A model generated the notes under the pieces. It worked only from the letters and a program-made list of their open reading frames with translations. It was not told the DNA's origin and searched no databases. From assembly GCA_017618355.1 (NCBI GenBank), contig JAFZUL010000121.1, forward strand, positions 1 to 40,112: a DNA stretch of 40,112 bases, written 5' to 3'. A program made the translations under genes and the position numbers. Position 1 is the stretch's first letter. The number at the start of each line of letters is the position of its first letter. The stretch is from Muribaculaceae bacterium (GTDB lineage Bacteria; Bacteroidota; Bacteroidia; Bacteroidales; Muribaculaceae). Shown here piece after piece: positions 27,501 through 34,161 of this stretch.

Positions 27501-27920
27501 TCCGATTATGTGCCGCAGGAGAACGAGCGCATCTCGCTCTACCGCGAACTCGACAACATGGAGAGCCAGCGCGATGTGGATGAGTTTGAGGCTCGTCTGC
27601 GTGACCGATTCGGCGAGATCCCTGACGTGGGCAAGGAACTGATACGCATCGTGCCGCTGCGACGCACAGCACGGCGACTCGGCATAGAGAAAATCGCTTT
27701 GATGAAAGGACAGCTTTACGCCTATTTCGTCGGCGACGAGAACAAGGCATACTACAATTCGCGAGCCTTCGGAAGGATAATTAACTACTTGCAGAGCAAC
27801 CCACGTCGCTGCAACCTGCGAGAGAGAAACAACAAACGCTCAATGATCATCAACGATGTCACCACCGTCCACCAAGCCCTAGACATCCTCCGCACAATAA
27901 CCACCCTCGAAGCAATTTAG
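24537..27920 (+). CDS. mfd: Transcription-repair coupling factor Mfd
   Basis: DNA translocase that releases stalled RNA polymerase and recruits UvrA to lesions. The domain order is complete: UvrB-like N-terminus (about 1-330), RNA-polymerase-interacting CarD-like region (IETGDFIVHEDHGIGRFEG, near 440-510), helicase motor with Walker A GDVGFGKT (588-595) and DEEQ (689-692), then TIIESGIDMPNVNT, LHQLRGRVGRS and the C-terminal TRCF domain. Length 1127 aa is normal. The GTG start is chosen because it overlaps the upstream stop and the next residues match the family N-terminus. Pairing with a CtpA gene is a local arrangement; no functional link is implied. Confidence 0.97.
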   Translation: MKPAPLQLSELSELLFTSAQRAALKRLVIGKANRVMVVDGLAGSAAAMMFTALPKGATPYLIIANDLDEAGYIYHDLCQLTSEAQVLMFPSGYKRDIKYGQVDAPQEILRTEVLNRWHSDGDLRWVVTYPEALAEKVVPRESIEKSTVTLEVGKEEDLTKVSVRLRELGFHEVDYVYEPGQFSVRGSILDVYSFSNEYPYRIDFFGDEIDSVRTFNVETQLSQERLESVSIINNTSSQAAGAGVSLLDYVGNEVTLLVRDVNWLRQRVEAIGKETMSQSAIEAQDCDHEAMLKVVDVPKFLTSLNAMRRLEFYYGESQATGNAKLSLHCSPQGIYHKNFDLISHSFTDFLERGYTLYILSDSAKQIERLRVIFDDRHDEIVFTPVSKTLHEGFVDDDRRMCVFTDHQIFDRFHKYNLKSERARSGKLALSLKELNQIETGDFIVHEDHGIGRFEGLLRTRLNGTMQEMIKLSYLNGDVIFVSIHALHKLSKYRGKEGVPPKLSKLGTGKWQTIKSRTKGRLKDIARDLIKLYAQRREEKGFAFSPDGYLQQELEASFIYEDTPDQLLASQAVKADMERDKPMDRLVCGDVGFGKTEVAIRAAFKAAVDGKQTAVLVPTTVLAFQHYNTFRDRLKDFPVRIDYLSRARKPKDVKQILADLAEGKIDIIIGTHKLIGKTVKFKDLGLLVVDEEQKFGVAVKDKLKQLKVNVDTLTMSATPIPRTLQFSLMGARDLSTINTPPANRYPILTSINALEDDVVKEAINFELSRNGQVFFVNNRIEPLYNLNAMINRLVPDARVVIAHGQMPPEQLEQRIIDFTNHDYDVLLATTIIESGIDMPNVNTIIINNAQNYGLSDLHQLRGRVGRSNRKAFCYLLVPPGVPLTSVARRRLQAIESFSDLGAGIHIAMQDLDIRGAGNLLGAEQSSFIADLGFETYQKILKEAVLELKTEEFADTYMEQAQDEIAIGGDGEVEFAADCVIDTDLTLMFPSDYVPQENERISLYRELDNMESQRDVDEFEARLRDRFGEIPDVGKELIRIVPLRRTARRLGIEKIALMKGQLYAYFVGDENKAYYNSRAFGRIINYLQSNPRRCNLRERNNKRSMIINDVTTVHQALDILRTITTLEAI

Positions 27921-28019
27921 TCAATGCAGAATGCAGAATTGGCTGCGCCATGTTTTTTGTCAAACAATTAATCACAATTGATTGACAATTTATTTGCCAA
28001 AACAGCTCCAATCTCATTG
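27921..28019. repeat. Inverted partial copy of the 17281-17592 repeat
   Basis: Bases 27939-27990 (GGCTGCGCCATG, TTTTTGTCAAACAATTAATC and an ATTGACAATT stretch) are the reverse complement of the right end of the repeat unit near 17540-17575. The preceding CAATGCAGAATGCAGAATTG matches the TTCTGCATTC element of the same family. It lies directly after the mfd stop. Confidence 0.75.
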
Positions 28020-28085
28020 GTCAGACTTTGTCGGACTCTGTCAGACATAGTCAGACTTCGTCGGACCATATAGGACCATCGGACA
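28020..28085. repeat. 10-bp tandem array with GTCNGAC cores
   Basis: Units start every 10 bases at 28020, 28030, 28040, 28050 and 28060 (GTCAGAC or GTCGGAC plus three variable bases). More degenerate AGGAC/CGGAC units follow to about 28085. Each core is a small palindrome, so different units could pair with one another in RNA or single-stranded DNA. It lies between mfd and the aminopeptidase promoter. Confidence 0.85.
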
Positions 28086-28129
28086 TAGAACAAAGATTTT
28101 TGTCCTTCATAGTCTTAGAAAAAGAATGA

Positions 28130-28161
28130 TTTGCGTAATTCGCAATTTATTGCTAACTTTG
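28130..28161 (+). promoter_or_regulatory. Promoter of the M24 aminopeptidase gene
   Basis: TTTG (28130-28133), 20 bp, TAACTTTG (28154-28161). The predicted leader to ATG 28241 is about 70 nt and contains a CTAAGAACTAATAACTTAAA-type repeat. Confidence 0.75.
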
Positions 28162-28240
28162 AGCGTTCTTTAAGAAAGCTATGATTTCGGACAAACTAAA
28201 TACTAAGAACTAATAACTTAAAACTAACAACTAATAATCT

Positions 28241-29638
28241 ATGTTTAACAAAGAAGTTTATGTAGAGCGTCGCGAGGAGTTGAAAAAACTTATGAACGAC
28301 GGTGTGGTGGTGCTTTTTGGCAATAATGAGGCGCCAAACAATTATCCCAACAATGCTTATTATCCTTTCCGTCAGGACTCGTCGTTCCTGTACTACTTTG
28401 GTCAGAAACGCGACGGCTTGGTAGGCGTGATTGACGTGGAGAGCGGCAAGGAGACCCTTTTTGGCGACGACATCGACATTGAGGACATCGTGTGGTATGG
28501 CTCGGTTGACAGCGTTGCCGACATGGCGGCTCAGGTGGGCGTGAAGAACAGCGCTCCAATGGCTAAGCTTGAAGTTCTGGTGAAAGAGGCTGTGGCAAAG
28601 GGCCGCAAGGTGCATTTCCTGCCTCCTTACCGTCACGACACCATGATTCAGATAATGGACCTGCTGGGAATCCACCCAAGTAAGCAAAAAGAGGCTGCCT
28701 CGCTTGAACTCATCATGGCAGTGGTGAAGATGCGCTCGGTAAAGAGTGCTCTTGAGATTGAGGAGATGGAGCGTGCCTGCGCCATTGGTTACAAGATGCA
28801 CACCACAGCGATGCGTCTAGTGAAACCCGGTGTCACCGAGAAATACATAGGCGGACAAATCAACGGCATAGCACAGAGCTACGGCGCACAGGTGAGTTTC
28901 GGCACCATCTTCTCGCAGCATGGCGAGATTATGCACGGCGCCCCCTCGATGGCCGAGCTTGAGGCTGGCCGACTGGTACTCTGCGATTGCGGTGCCGAGA
29001 CCATCGAGCACTACTGCAGCGACAATACCCGCACAATGCCTGTAAACGGCAAGTTCACAAAGCGTCAGATGGCAATCTACAGTATCGTTGAGGACTGCCA
29101 CGACTTGGTGCTGAAAATCGCTAAGCCTGGCGTGAAATATTTTGATGTGCACATGGCAGTGTGCCGCTTGATGACCGAGCGTCTGAAGGTTCTTGGACTA
29201 ATGAAGGGCGATATCGACGAGGCTGTTGCCGCTGGTGCTCATGCCCTGTTCCTGCCTCATGGCCTTGGCCACATGATGGGTATGGATGTGCACGACATGG
29301 AAGGTCTGGGACAGATTTACGTTGGCTTTGACGAGGAGACCCGTCCGCGCCTCGACCAGTTTGGCACCAACGCCCTGCGCATGGGCCGCCGTCTGGAGGA
29401 AGGCTTTGTGGTTACCGACGAGCCCGGCATCTATTTCATTCCCGACCTTATTGACGAGTGGAGGGCTAAGGGCCACTGCGCCGAGTTCCTCAACTTCGAC
29501 AAGATTGAGACCTACAAGGACTTCGGCGGCATACGCATCGAGGACGACGTGCTGATCACTGCCGATGGCTGCCGCTTCCTCGGCAAGGACATTATTCCTT
29601 ATCATCCTAAAGATATTGAGGAGTTTATGGCTCAATAA
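28241..29638 (+). CDS. pepP: Xaa-Pro aminopeptidase, M24B family
   Basis: Cytoplasmic metallopeptidase that removes an N-terminal residue before proline. The N-terminal creatinase-like domain covers about residues 1-170. The pita-bread catalytic domain shows all five metal-ligand regions: CDCGAETIEHYCSDNTRT (two Asp), LPHGLGHMMGMDVHDM (His), VVTDEPGIYF (Glu) and GGIRIEDDVLIT (Glu). No signal peptide. Length (465 aa) is normal for Bacteroidetes PepP-type proteins. It is monocistronic, with its own promoter and a strong terminator. Confidence 0.94.
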   Translation: MFNKEVYVERREELKKLMNDGVVVLFGNNEAPNNYPNNAYYPFRQDSSFLYYFGQKRDGLVGVIDVESGKETLFGDDIDIEDIVWYGSVDSVADMAAQVGVKNSAPMAKLEVLVKEAVAKGRKVHFLPPYRHDTMIQIMDLLGIHPSKQKEAASLELIMAVVKMRSVKSALEIEEMERACAIGYKMHTTAMRLVKPGVTEKYIGGQINGIAQSYGAQVSFGTIFSQHGEIMHGAPSMAELEAGRLVLCDCGAETIEHYCSDNTRTMPVNGKFTKRQMAIYSIVEDCHDLVLKIAKPGVKYFDVHMAVCRLMTERLKVLGLMKGDIDEAVAAGAHALFLPHGLGHMMGMDVHDMEGLGQIYVGFDEETRPRLDQFGTNALRMGRRLEEGFVVTDEPGIYFIPDLIDEWRAKGHCAEFLNFDKIETYKDFGGIRIEDDVLITADGCRFLGKDIIPYHPKDIEEFMAQ

Positions 29639-29658
29639 CAGTGGAGAGTGGAGAGTAG

Positions 29659-29697
29659 AGAGGGAAGAGCTGCGAGTGGCTCTTCCCTCTTTTCTTT
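29659..29697 (+). terminator. Intrinsic terminator after pepP
   Basis: AGAGGGAAGAGC and GCTCTTCCCTCT form a perfect 12-bp stem with an 8-base loop, followed by TTTCTTT. It starts 21 bp after the stop codon. Confidence 0.88.
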
Positions 29698-29865
29698 CAT
29701 GTTGTCTTCAAAAGAACTATCCCTTTGAGGACATCTTTTCGGCCATCTCAAACAAAATCAACAAAACCTAACCAATACAACAAAAAAATTATTGTTGGAT
29801 TTGTATTTATTTGTTGTCTTTGTTTGAAAAAAGGGTGGGTTGAAATTTTAAATCAAATTGCCTGG

Positions 29866-30513
29866 TTAGGTCTCATTAAGCTCTTCCTTTTTAACGATAT
29901 ACTCGAACTCATCAAAGTTTTTGACTCCCATTTTTTCGAGGAGGGCGCGGCTGTGGTCGATGTCGGTTTGTGTGTTGTAGTCGGGAATGTGTGGAAGGCG
30001 CACTATGACTTTCTCTGCCATGCCTTCGTGCGACATTAGCCAGCGCAGGTTGTCGAGCACCTGGGTGTTGTCGCGGGTGGTATATTCCTTGTAGATGGTT
30101 GGGTTAGTGTCTTTTATGTCGATGAAGTACTGGTCGATGTGCGGCATGACGCGCTCCAGATGCTTGCGGTCCACATTGAGCGACGTCTCTAGATTGACCT
30201 TCCACTCAGCGGGCTTGATGCGACAAAACTCATCGATAAACTCACTACGCAGCAGCGGTTCGCCTCCGCCGAAGGTCACTCCTCCGCCAGTTGCGAGGAA
30301 GTAGAGGTTGTCGAGCAGCAATTCGTCGAGCAGGTCGCTGATGGTTATGGTTCGCCACACCTTCTCTGGGTCGAGGCACTGAGGGTTGAGGCAGTAGTGG
30401 CATCGCAGCGGACAGCTATGAAACGCCACGAGCGTCGTCACCCCCTTGCCGTCGGTGGCAAGCCGGTGCCGCACTATGCCAATAAAAGGCGCCGAAAGTT
30501 CTTGATTCGCCAT
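29866..30513 (-). CDS. Radical SAM glycyl-radical-enzyme activase-like protein
   Basis: A small radical SAM protein of 215 aa from ATG 30513. Cys34, Cys38 and Cys41 (SCPLRCHYCLNP) form the cluster motif and GVTFGGGEPLL is the SAM-binding glycine motif. Size and motifs fit pyruvate formate-lyase activase and its relatives, which install a glycyl radical on a partner enzyme. The extra ferredoxin-like cysteines of larger activases are absent. No glycyl radical enzyme is encoded in this window. A longer start at 30543 would overlap the ATPase gene by 25 bp; I prefer 30513, five bases past the ATPase stop codon. Its transcript is probably shared with the ATPase gene. Confidence 0.8.
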   Translation of the reverse strand: MANQELSAPFIGIVRHRLATDGKGVTTLVAFHSCPLRCHYCLNPQCLDPEKVWRTITISDLLDELLLDNLYFLATGGGVTFGGGEPLLRSEFIDEFCRIKPAEWKVNLETSLNVDRKHLERVMPHIDQYFIDIKDTNPTIYKEYTTRDNTQVLDNLRWLMSHEGMAEKVIVRLPHIPDYNTQTDIDHSRALLEKMGVKNFDEFEYIVKKEELNET

Positions 30514-30518
30514 AAATG

Positions 30519-31646
30519 TTACATCATCTCTCTTTTGAACCATAATTTAAATAATGGATCGGCAATAAAGATGCCATTCTCATTAGTCTCAATGATTTCG
30601 CGCTCAGTGAGCGCCTTTATTATCTTGGGAATATTGGAGCGGGTACCTAGGTCATAGACGTTTGTCGTTTCTTTTTTGCCGAAATCACGGTGCGTGCCAG
30701 CAACTATGGCTCTTAGAAAATTGAGTTGGTAGGTGGTGAGATTGGCAGTTTGCTCAACAAAAAGCGGTACCACTTGTGCCATTGTCGCTTCCAAACCATC
30801 GTTGAAACTATCGTTAGTCACGCGTTCACCGCTCACAGCCAGCACATTCCATGCCAATTGTTGCACATATGCAGAATAATTCTCAACGGTGACACAGATT
30901 TTCTCGGCAAGTTTATCACTTATTCTCTTGCCGGTTTGTGAAAATCTTAAAGTAATGAACGGTACCCATTTCTCTGTGGGAATCCTCTTGAGGAAGAACA
31001 TGTCGCCGAATTGATAGAAAGGCATCTTGCGACTGTAAAAAATGTTGGCCATCAGGTGCTGTTTGCTGCCAAAAAGACAATAACTCACGTTTTGCTGATG
31101 TTGCCACACGCTGCGCATGGCGCGTTGCACGCTGAGCGAATTGGGGATTTCGCCAATCTGTTGAAACTCATCTATGCACACTACAATGTGTATGCCTCGA
31201 TCGCTGGCAATCTTTTCAGGCAGATTGAGGATTTCCTCTGCCGAATTTCGGTTCTTATCGATGCCGAGCGACAGAGTGAAATCGGCGTTAAGGTCAGGTG
31301 AGAAAGAAATTTTGGGGGTGATGCTGGTGATGAATTTCTTGGCATTTTCCACCATGGTGTCTAATTTTGTGGCGGTGGCTTTGATAATAGTCGAGGCAAA
31401 TTTGTCGTAGAAGTCAAACTCGGTGCGACATTTGTAAATGTCCATATACACCACTCTGATTTGGGGGTCGTCAATCATTCCCATGACTTTTTTCACGAGC
31501 GATGTCTTGCCCATGCGTCGTGGCGAAATGAGGATGGAGTTGATGCCGTTCTCAAAGTTGAGCTTCAGACGCTTGGTTTCCAGCTCGCGGTCGGTGAAGT
31601 GTTCGCCCTCAACCGACATGCCATAAACAAAAGGTTTTGTGGTCAT
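30519..31646 (-). CDS. AAA-type ATPase with winged-helix-like C-terminus (ATPase_2/PF01637-like)
   Basis: A 375-aa STAND/AAA-type ATPase. Near the N-terminus is the typical FTDRELETKRL segment, then Walker A SPRRMGKTS (residues 41-49) and Walker B VVCIDE (Asp159-Glu160). A lid region follows, and the C-terminal 75 residues (LTTYQLNFLRAIVAG, GTRSNIPKIIKALTEREIIE, DPLFKLWF) look like a winged helix. Such proteins are common as scattered paralogues in Bacteroidetes and archaea, mostly of unknown function. Paired palindromes overlap its promoter, which suggests regulation by a DNA-binding protein, perhaps itself. The activase-like gene is next in line. Confidence 0.82.
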   Translation of the reverse strand: MTTKPFVYGMSVEGEHFTDRELETKRLKLNFENGINSILISPRRMGKTSLVKKVMGMIDDPQIRVVYMDIYKCRTEFDFYDKFASTIIKATATKLDTMVENAKKFITSITPKISFSPDLNADFTLSLGIDKNRNSAEEILNLPEKIASDRGIHIVVCIDEFQQIGEIPNSLSVQRAMRSVWQHQQNVSYCLFGSKQHLMANIFYSRKMPFYQFGDMFFLKRIPTEKWVPFITLRFSQTGKRISDKLAEKICVTVENYSAYVQQLAWNVLAVSGERVTNDSFNDGLEATMAQVVPLFVEQTANLTTYQLNFLRAIVAGTHRDFGKKETTNVYDLGTRSNIPKIIKALTEREIIETNENGIFIADPLFKLWFKREMM

Positions 31647-31671
31647 ATCTTATCTATTCTATGTTTTTTGG

Positions 31672-31702
31672 CAAAGATATAACAAAAAAATAAATGTTCA
31701 CC
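31672..31702 (-). promoter_or_regulatory. ATPase promoter whose -33 region lies inside a palindrome
   Basis: On the minus strand TATCTTTG is at 31672-31679, followed upstream by a 19-bp spacer. The -33 position (31699-31702) is the CACC/GGTG edge of the first CACCAAGTGGTG palindrome and lacks TTTG, so this promoter may be weak or dependent on a bound protein. Confidence 0.6.
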
Positions 31703-31730
31703 AAGTGGTGTGACACCAAGTGGTGAACAT
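31694..31730. promoter_or_regulatory. Paired palindromic operator-like site 1
   Basis: Two copies of CACCAAGTGGTG (31699-31710 and 31714-31725) separated by TGA. The flanks ATGTT and AACAT extend the whole into a 37-bp inverted repeat with perfect 10-bp outer arms. Each copy is itself CACCA-AG-TGGTG. Confidence 0.8.
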
Positions 31731-31783
31731 TATATTTTTTTAACTAAAACCCTGTATTCTAATAAAGAATGTATGTTAAAAAA

Positions 31784-31820
31784 ATGTACACCAAGTGGTG
31801 TAACACTAGTTGGTGTACAT
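31784..31820. promoter_or_regulatory. Paired palindromic operator-like site 2
   Basis: CACCAAGTGGTG (31789-31800), TAA, then CACTAGTTGGTG (31804-31815), flanked by ATGTA and TACAT. It has the same 37-bp architecture as site 1, exactly 90 bp away, with perfect 10-bp outer arms. It lies between the ATPase promoter and the end of the neighbouring Cys4-cassette gene. Confidence 0.8.
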
Positions 31821-31862
31821 TTTGATACTCGTACTCTTGCCTCCTTGTCCTAATGTAAGAAA

Positions 31863-32345
31863 TTAATTCTTCTTCTTAGTAGAAGATTTCTTGGTGGTGG
31901 TTTTGGGTTGTTCTGTTTTATTGGTTTTGGGTGCTGCCACCACGTCGCCCATTAGCCGCATGTCGATGTTCTCGATGGAGTCGTTTTCGGCAACGGTTAA
32001 AACGGAGGTGTTGATAGTGTCGTTTTCAACTTTGTTCACCAAATTGGTTGGTGTGTCGGGTTCGACAGGACGCATAACCATGCCGTCGGGTTGGAAAATC
32101 TTATGGCACGACGACATAGCGCCGAGAGCCACGCTGAGACCAGCGATGGTCACGGCCTTACCTAAAGCTTGGCGGGCACGCAGCTGCTTCTCAAGCCAGC
32201 GTGTCTCGCTTTCGCATTTTGGGCAGGTACCTGCGCAATCGCCCTCGTGGGTGCACTCGGCGGGACTGTAGTCAATCTCGTTGGCACTAGCTATTTCACT
32301 GCGAATGGCCTTAAGAGTTTCGCAAATATGTTTACCCTGTTTCAT
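31863..32345 (-). CDS. Cys4-cassette protein, lipobox type, Lys/Thr-rich C-terminus
   Basis: First of three adjacent paralogues. Residues 1-80 are the shared cassette: KHICETLKAIRSEIASANEI helix, a C31-x5-C37-x3-C41-x2-C44 cluster (CTHEGDCAGTCPKC) that looks zinc-binding, a charged helix WLEKQLRARQALGK, then a hydrophobic run ending in AMSSC80, which resembles a lipobox. Residues 81-160 differ from the paralogues and end in a Lys/Thr/Ser-rich tail (TTTKKSSTKKKN). The likely topology is a cytoplasmic Cys4 head with a membrane segment, or an unusually long signal sequence with Cys80 lipidated. The function is unknown to me. Confidence 0.7.
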   Translation of the reverse strand: MKQGKHICETLKAIRSEIASANEIDYSPAECTHEGDCAGTCPKCESETRWLEKQLRARQALGKAVTIAGLSVALGAMSSCHKIFQPDGMVMRPVEPDTPTNLVNKVENDTINTSVLTVAENDSIENIDMRLMGDVVAAPKTNKTEQPKTTTKKSSTKKKN

Positions 32346-32395
32346 AATAGTTCATAGTTTAGATGGTAGGCGATACCCGTTCCCCAATTATCAAT

Positions 32396-32914
32396 TTATT
32401 CTAGCCCGTAAGTGTTACCGTTCTCATCTACTCCCACTTCGCCCATTACTTGGTACTTGTCATCATCGCCGTCGATGCCACCATCTTTAAAGGAAACACC
32501 GTCTTCGTCGCCGCCGCGCAGAGGGGTGAATTGATGGGTTGTGTCACCATCTTCGGAAGTTGAGTTAAAGAACGAGTCATCTACAAACCCAGCTGTGACA
32601 TCACCTGACTCGGTTGAGCATTCGAGCGACTCCTCCGATTCATCCAAATCTAAAGAATAGTGCTTGTGGTGATGGCATGAGGTCATGCTTCCTAACGCCA
32701 GACTCAGGCCGGCGATGGCAACAGCCTTACCTAGAGCTTGACGGCTACGCAGCTGCCGCTCGAGCCAGCGTGTCTCGCTCTCGCACTTGGGGCAGGTGCC
32801 CGCGCAGTCGCCCTCGTGGTGGCACTCGGCGGGAGTGTAGTCTATCTCATTGGCACTCGCTATCTCACTGCGGATAGCCTTAAGTGTCTCACAAATTTTC
32901 TTGCCTCTCTTCAT
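32396..32914 (-). CDS. Cys4-cassette protein, lipobox type, acidic C-terminus
   Basis: Second paralogue, 172 aa, 50 bp before the next cassette gene. The first 80 residues match the cassette almost exactly, with the same Cys spacing (C31, C37, C41, C44) and a hydrophobic run ending SMTSC80. The C-terminal 92 residues are acidic and low in complexity (DESEESLECSTES, GGIDGDDDKYQVMGEVGVDE), with no recognised domain. The short string VMGEV has a counterpart, LMGDV, in the first paralogue. A histidine cluster (CHHHKH) follows Cys80 directly and could bind metal. Function unknown. Confidence 0.7.
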   Translation of the reverse strand: MKRGKKICETLKAIRSEIASANEIDYTPAECHHEGDCAGTCPKCESETRWLERQLRSRQALGKAVAIAGLSLALGSMTSCHHHKHYSLDLDESEESLECSTESGDVTAGFVDDSFFNSTSEDGDTTHQFTPLRGGDEDGVSFKDGGIDGDDDKYQVMGEVGVDENGNTYGLE

Positions 32915-32938
32915 GAATTTATGATTTTAGAAAAGTGA

Positions 32939-32970
32939 TCGAACGCTCGAATACTCGAGTAGTCGAATAC
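32939..32970. repeat. 8-bp tandem array with TCGA cores
   Basis: Four consecutive 8-base units beginning with TCGA: TCGAACGC, TCGAATAC, TCGAGTAG, TCGAATAC. The array fills the gap between two Cys4-cassette genes. Like the 9-bp and 10-bp arrays, the fixed part is a short palindrome and the rest varies. Confidence 0.75.
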
Positions 32971-32985
32971 TAGATTATAAAACTT

Positions 32986-33768
32986 CTATTGCTTTGATTG
33001 CTCGTTTCCTTGTTCACTTTCTGGCTTTGAATTTGAGAAGTCGTAGATAAACTCTACTGGGATAAGTCTCCAGGAACGCACTTGGATACCGTAGATGCTG
33101 GCGGGGATAAATGGTGGCAGGTTTTTTACCGCGCGCAGTGCCTCTTGGTCGAATATGTCGGCAGTTGTGGTTTTCTCTATCACGGCATCGCTGATTGTGC
33201 CGTCGAGTTCCACTAGGGCTTTCACTATGCAACGTGCCTTGATAGTGCCGCCAATCTCCTTGATGGGTTCCAGAATCTCGTCGGGGATGTAGAGCTGGTC
33301 CCTGATAAGAGAATCCATAGCCTCATCGCCGTCTGGGAAAGCCGCCAGCACATCGGGTTCTGTGAAGATAGAGTCGGGAGAGAATGAGGGCTTTGGCACC
33401 TTGCCCCTAACGGGCTCTTCAGGTGGTGGCATTCTCACCACACCAGCAGTACGACGCTCATCCTGTTTTTGGGGCTTTGGGGCATCTGTTTTTCTTTTTT
33501 GGTCCACACCAGTTGGCGATGATATGGCAGCGTTTGCGCCAAGGCTAAGCGCCATGCTCACCCCAGCGATGGTCACCGCCTTACCTAGTGCTTGGCGCAC
33601 ACGCAGTTGGCGCTCAATCCACCGCATCTCGCTCTCGCATGCAGGGCATGTGCCGGCGCAGTCGCCCTCATGGTCGCATGGAGTGGGGGTGTAGTCAATC
33701 TCGTTAGCACTCGCTATCTCGCTGCGGATAGCCTTAAGTGTCTCACATATTCTCTTGCCAGATTTCAT
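32986..33768 (-). CDS. Cys4-cassette protein with C-terminal TonB-like domain
   Basis: Third paralogue, 260 aa, promoter-proximal. The cassette is conserved (C31, C37, C41, C44), but the hydrophobic run ends in SLGANAA rather than a Cys, so signal peptidase I cleavage or a membrane anchor is more likely than lipidation. A Pro/Lys-rich linker (about 88-150) leads to a TonB C-terminal-like domain (about 165-245): GGTIKARCIVKALVELDGTI, then FDQEALRAVKNLPPFIPAS. TonB proteins span the periplasm to energise outer-membrane transporters. A standard TonB has only a short cytoplasmic N-terminus, so the 60-residue Cys4 head is unusual. No ExbB/ExbD genes are nearby. Confidence 0.78.
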   Translation of the reverse strand: MKSGKRICETLKAIRSEIASANEIDYTPTPCDHEGDCAGTCPACESEMRWIERQLRVRQALGKAVTIAGVSMALSLGANAAISSPTGVDQKRKTDAPKPQKQDERRTAGVVRMPPPEEPVRGKVPKPSFSPDSIFTEPDVLAAFPDGDEAMDSLIRDQLYIPDEILEPIKEIGGTIKARCIVKALVELDGTISDAVIEKTTTADIFDQEALRAVKNLPPFIPASIYGIQVRSWRLIPVEFIYDFSNSKPESEQGNEQSKQ

Positions 33769-33940
33769 AGTGGATGTCAGTTGTTAGTTATGAGATGTCA
33801 GTTGTCAGTTCACACAGTGAGCTTCGCTGCGCAATGTGTTTCGCATATCATTAAGTCTTCGATTTGTGCATTAAATAAGTTCTAAGTTATCAGTTAGACT
33901 TTGATAATGTCAAAAAGTTAAATGTGTGATAATTAAAACG
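33769..33940. other. Leader and repeat-rich gap upstream of the Cys4-cassette genes
   Basis: The leader of the TonB-like cassette gene, about 165 nt from the predicted start near 33935. It contains repeated AGTTATGAGATGTCAGTTGT-type strings (33785-33808) and TAAGTTCTAAGTTATCAGTT (33877-33896), the same dispersed family seen near 20820 and 28205. No ORF with coding support is present. Confidence 0.5.
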
Positions 33941-33971
33941 CAAATTTACAACAAAAAAATGTGTTGTGCAA
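33941..33971 (-). promoter_or_regulatory. Promoter of the Cys4-cassette gene row
   Basis: On the minus strand TTG (33969-33971), 20 bp, TAAATTTG (33941-33948). It drives the TonB-like gene, and the two downstream cassette genes may be co-transcribed (gaps 71 and 50 bp). It diverges from the promoter at 34020-34051. Confidence 0.7.
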
Positions 33972-34019
33972 GTGATGTTATCAATTCTGATAGGAAAACA
34001 AGGAAAATTGTGTTCATTG

Positions 34020-34051
34020 TTTGCGTGTGTTGATTTTTTGCCTTATCTTTG
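34020..34051 (+). promoter_or_regulatory. Promoter of the first FecR/SUMF1 gene
   Basis: TTTG (34020-34023), 20 bp, TATCTTTG (34044-34051). The box and the following 60 bases (about 34037-34102) are nearly repeated at 36088-36153 before the second FecR/SUMF1 gene. The predicted leader is about 100 nt. Confidence 0.75.
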
Positions 34052-34161
34052 TGCGAAATGTGTTGTTTTACACCTTCCCATTGACGAATTATTTACTAAA
34101 ATAGCAGATATCAGGTTAAAAGCATCAGATTCTATTAATAATCCCCAAAAACAAAGGTATT

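Noticed and set aside
28020..28085. CRISPR or attachment site
   Set aside because: The period is 10 bp with no unique spacers and no integrase nearby.
29700..29865. Small gene after the pepP terminator
   Set aside because: The frames here are short, lack start context and resemble no family; the stretch is an AT-rich gap between convergent genes.
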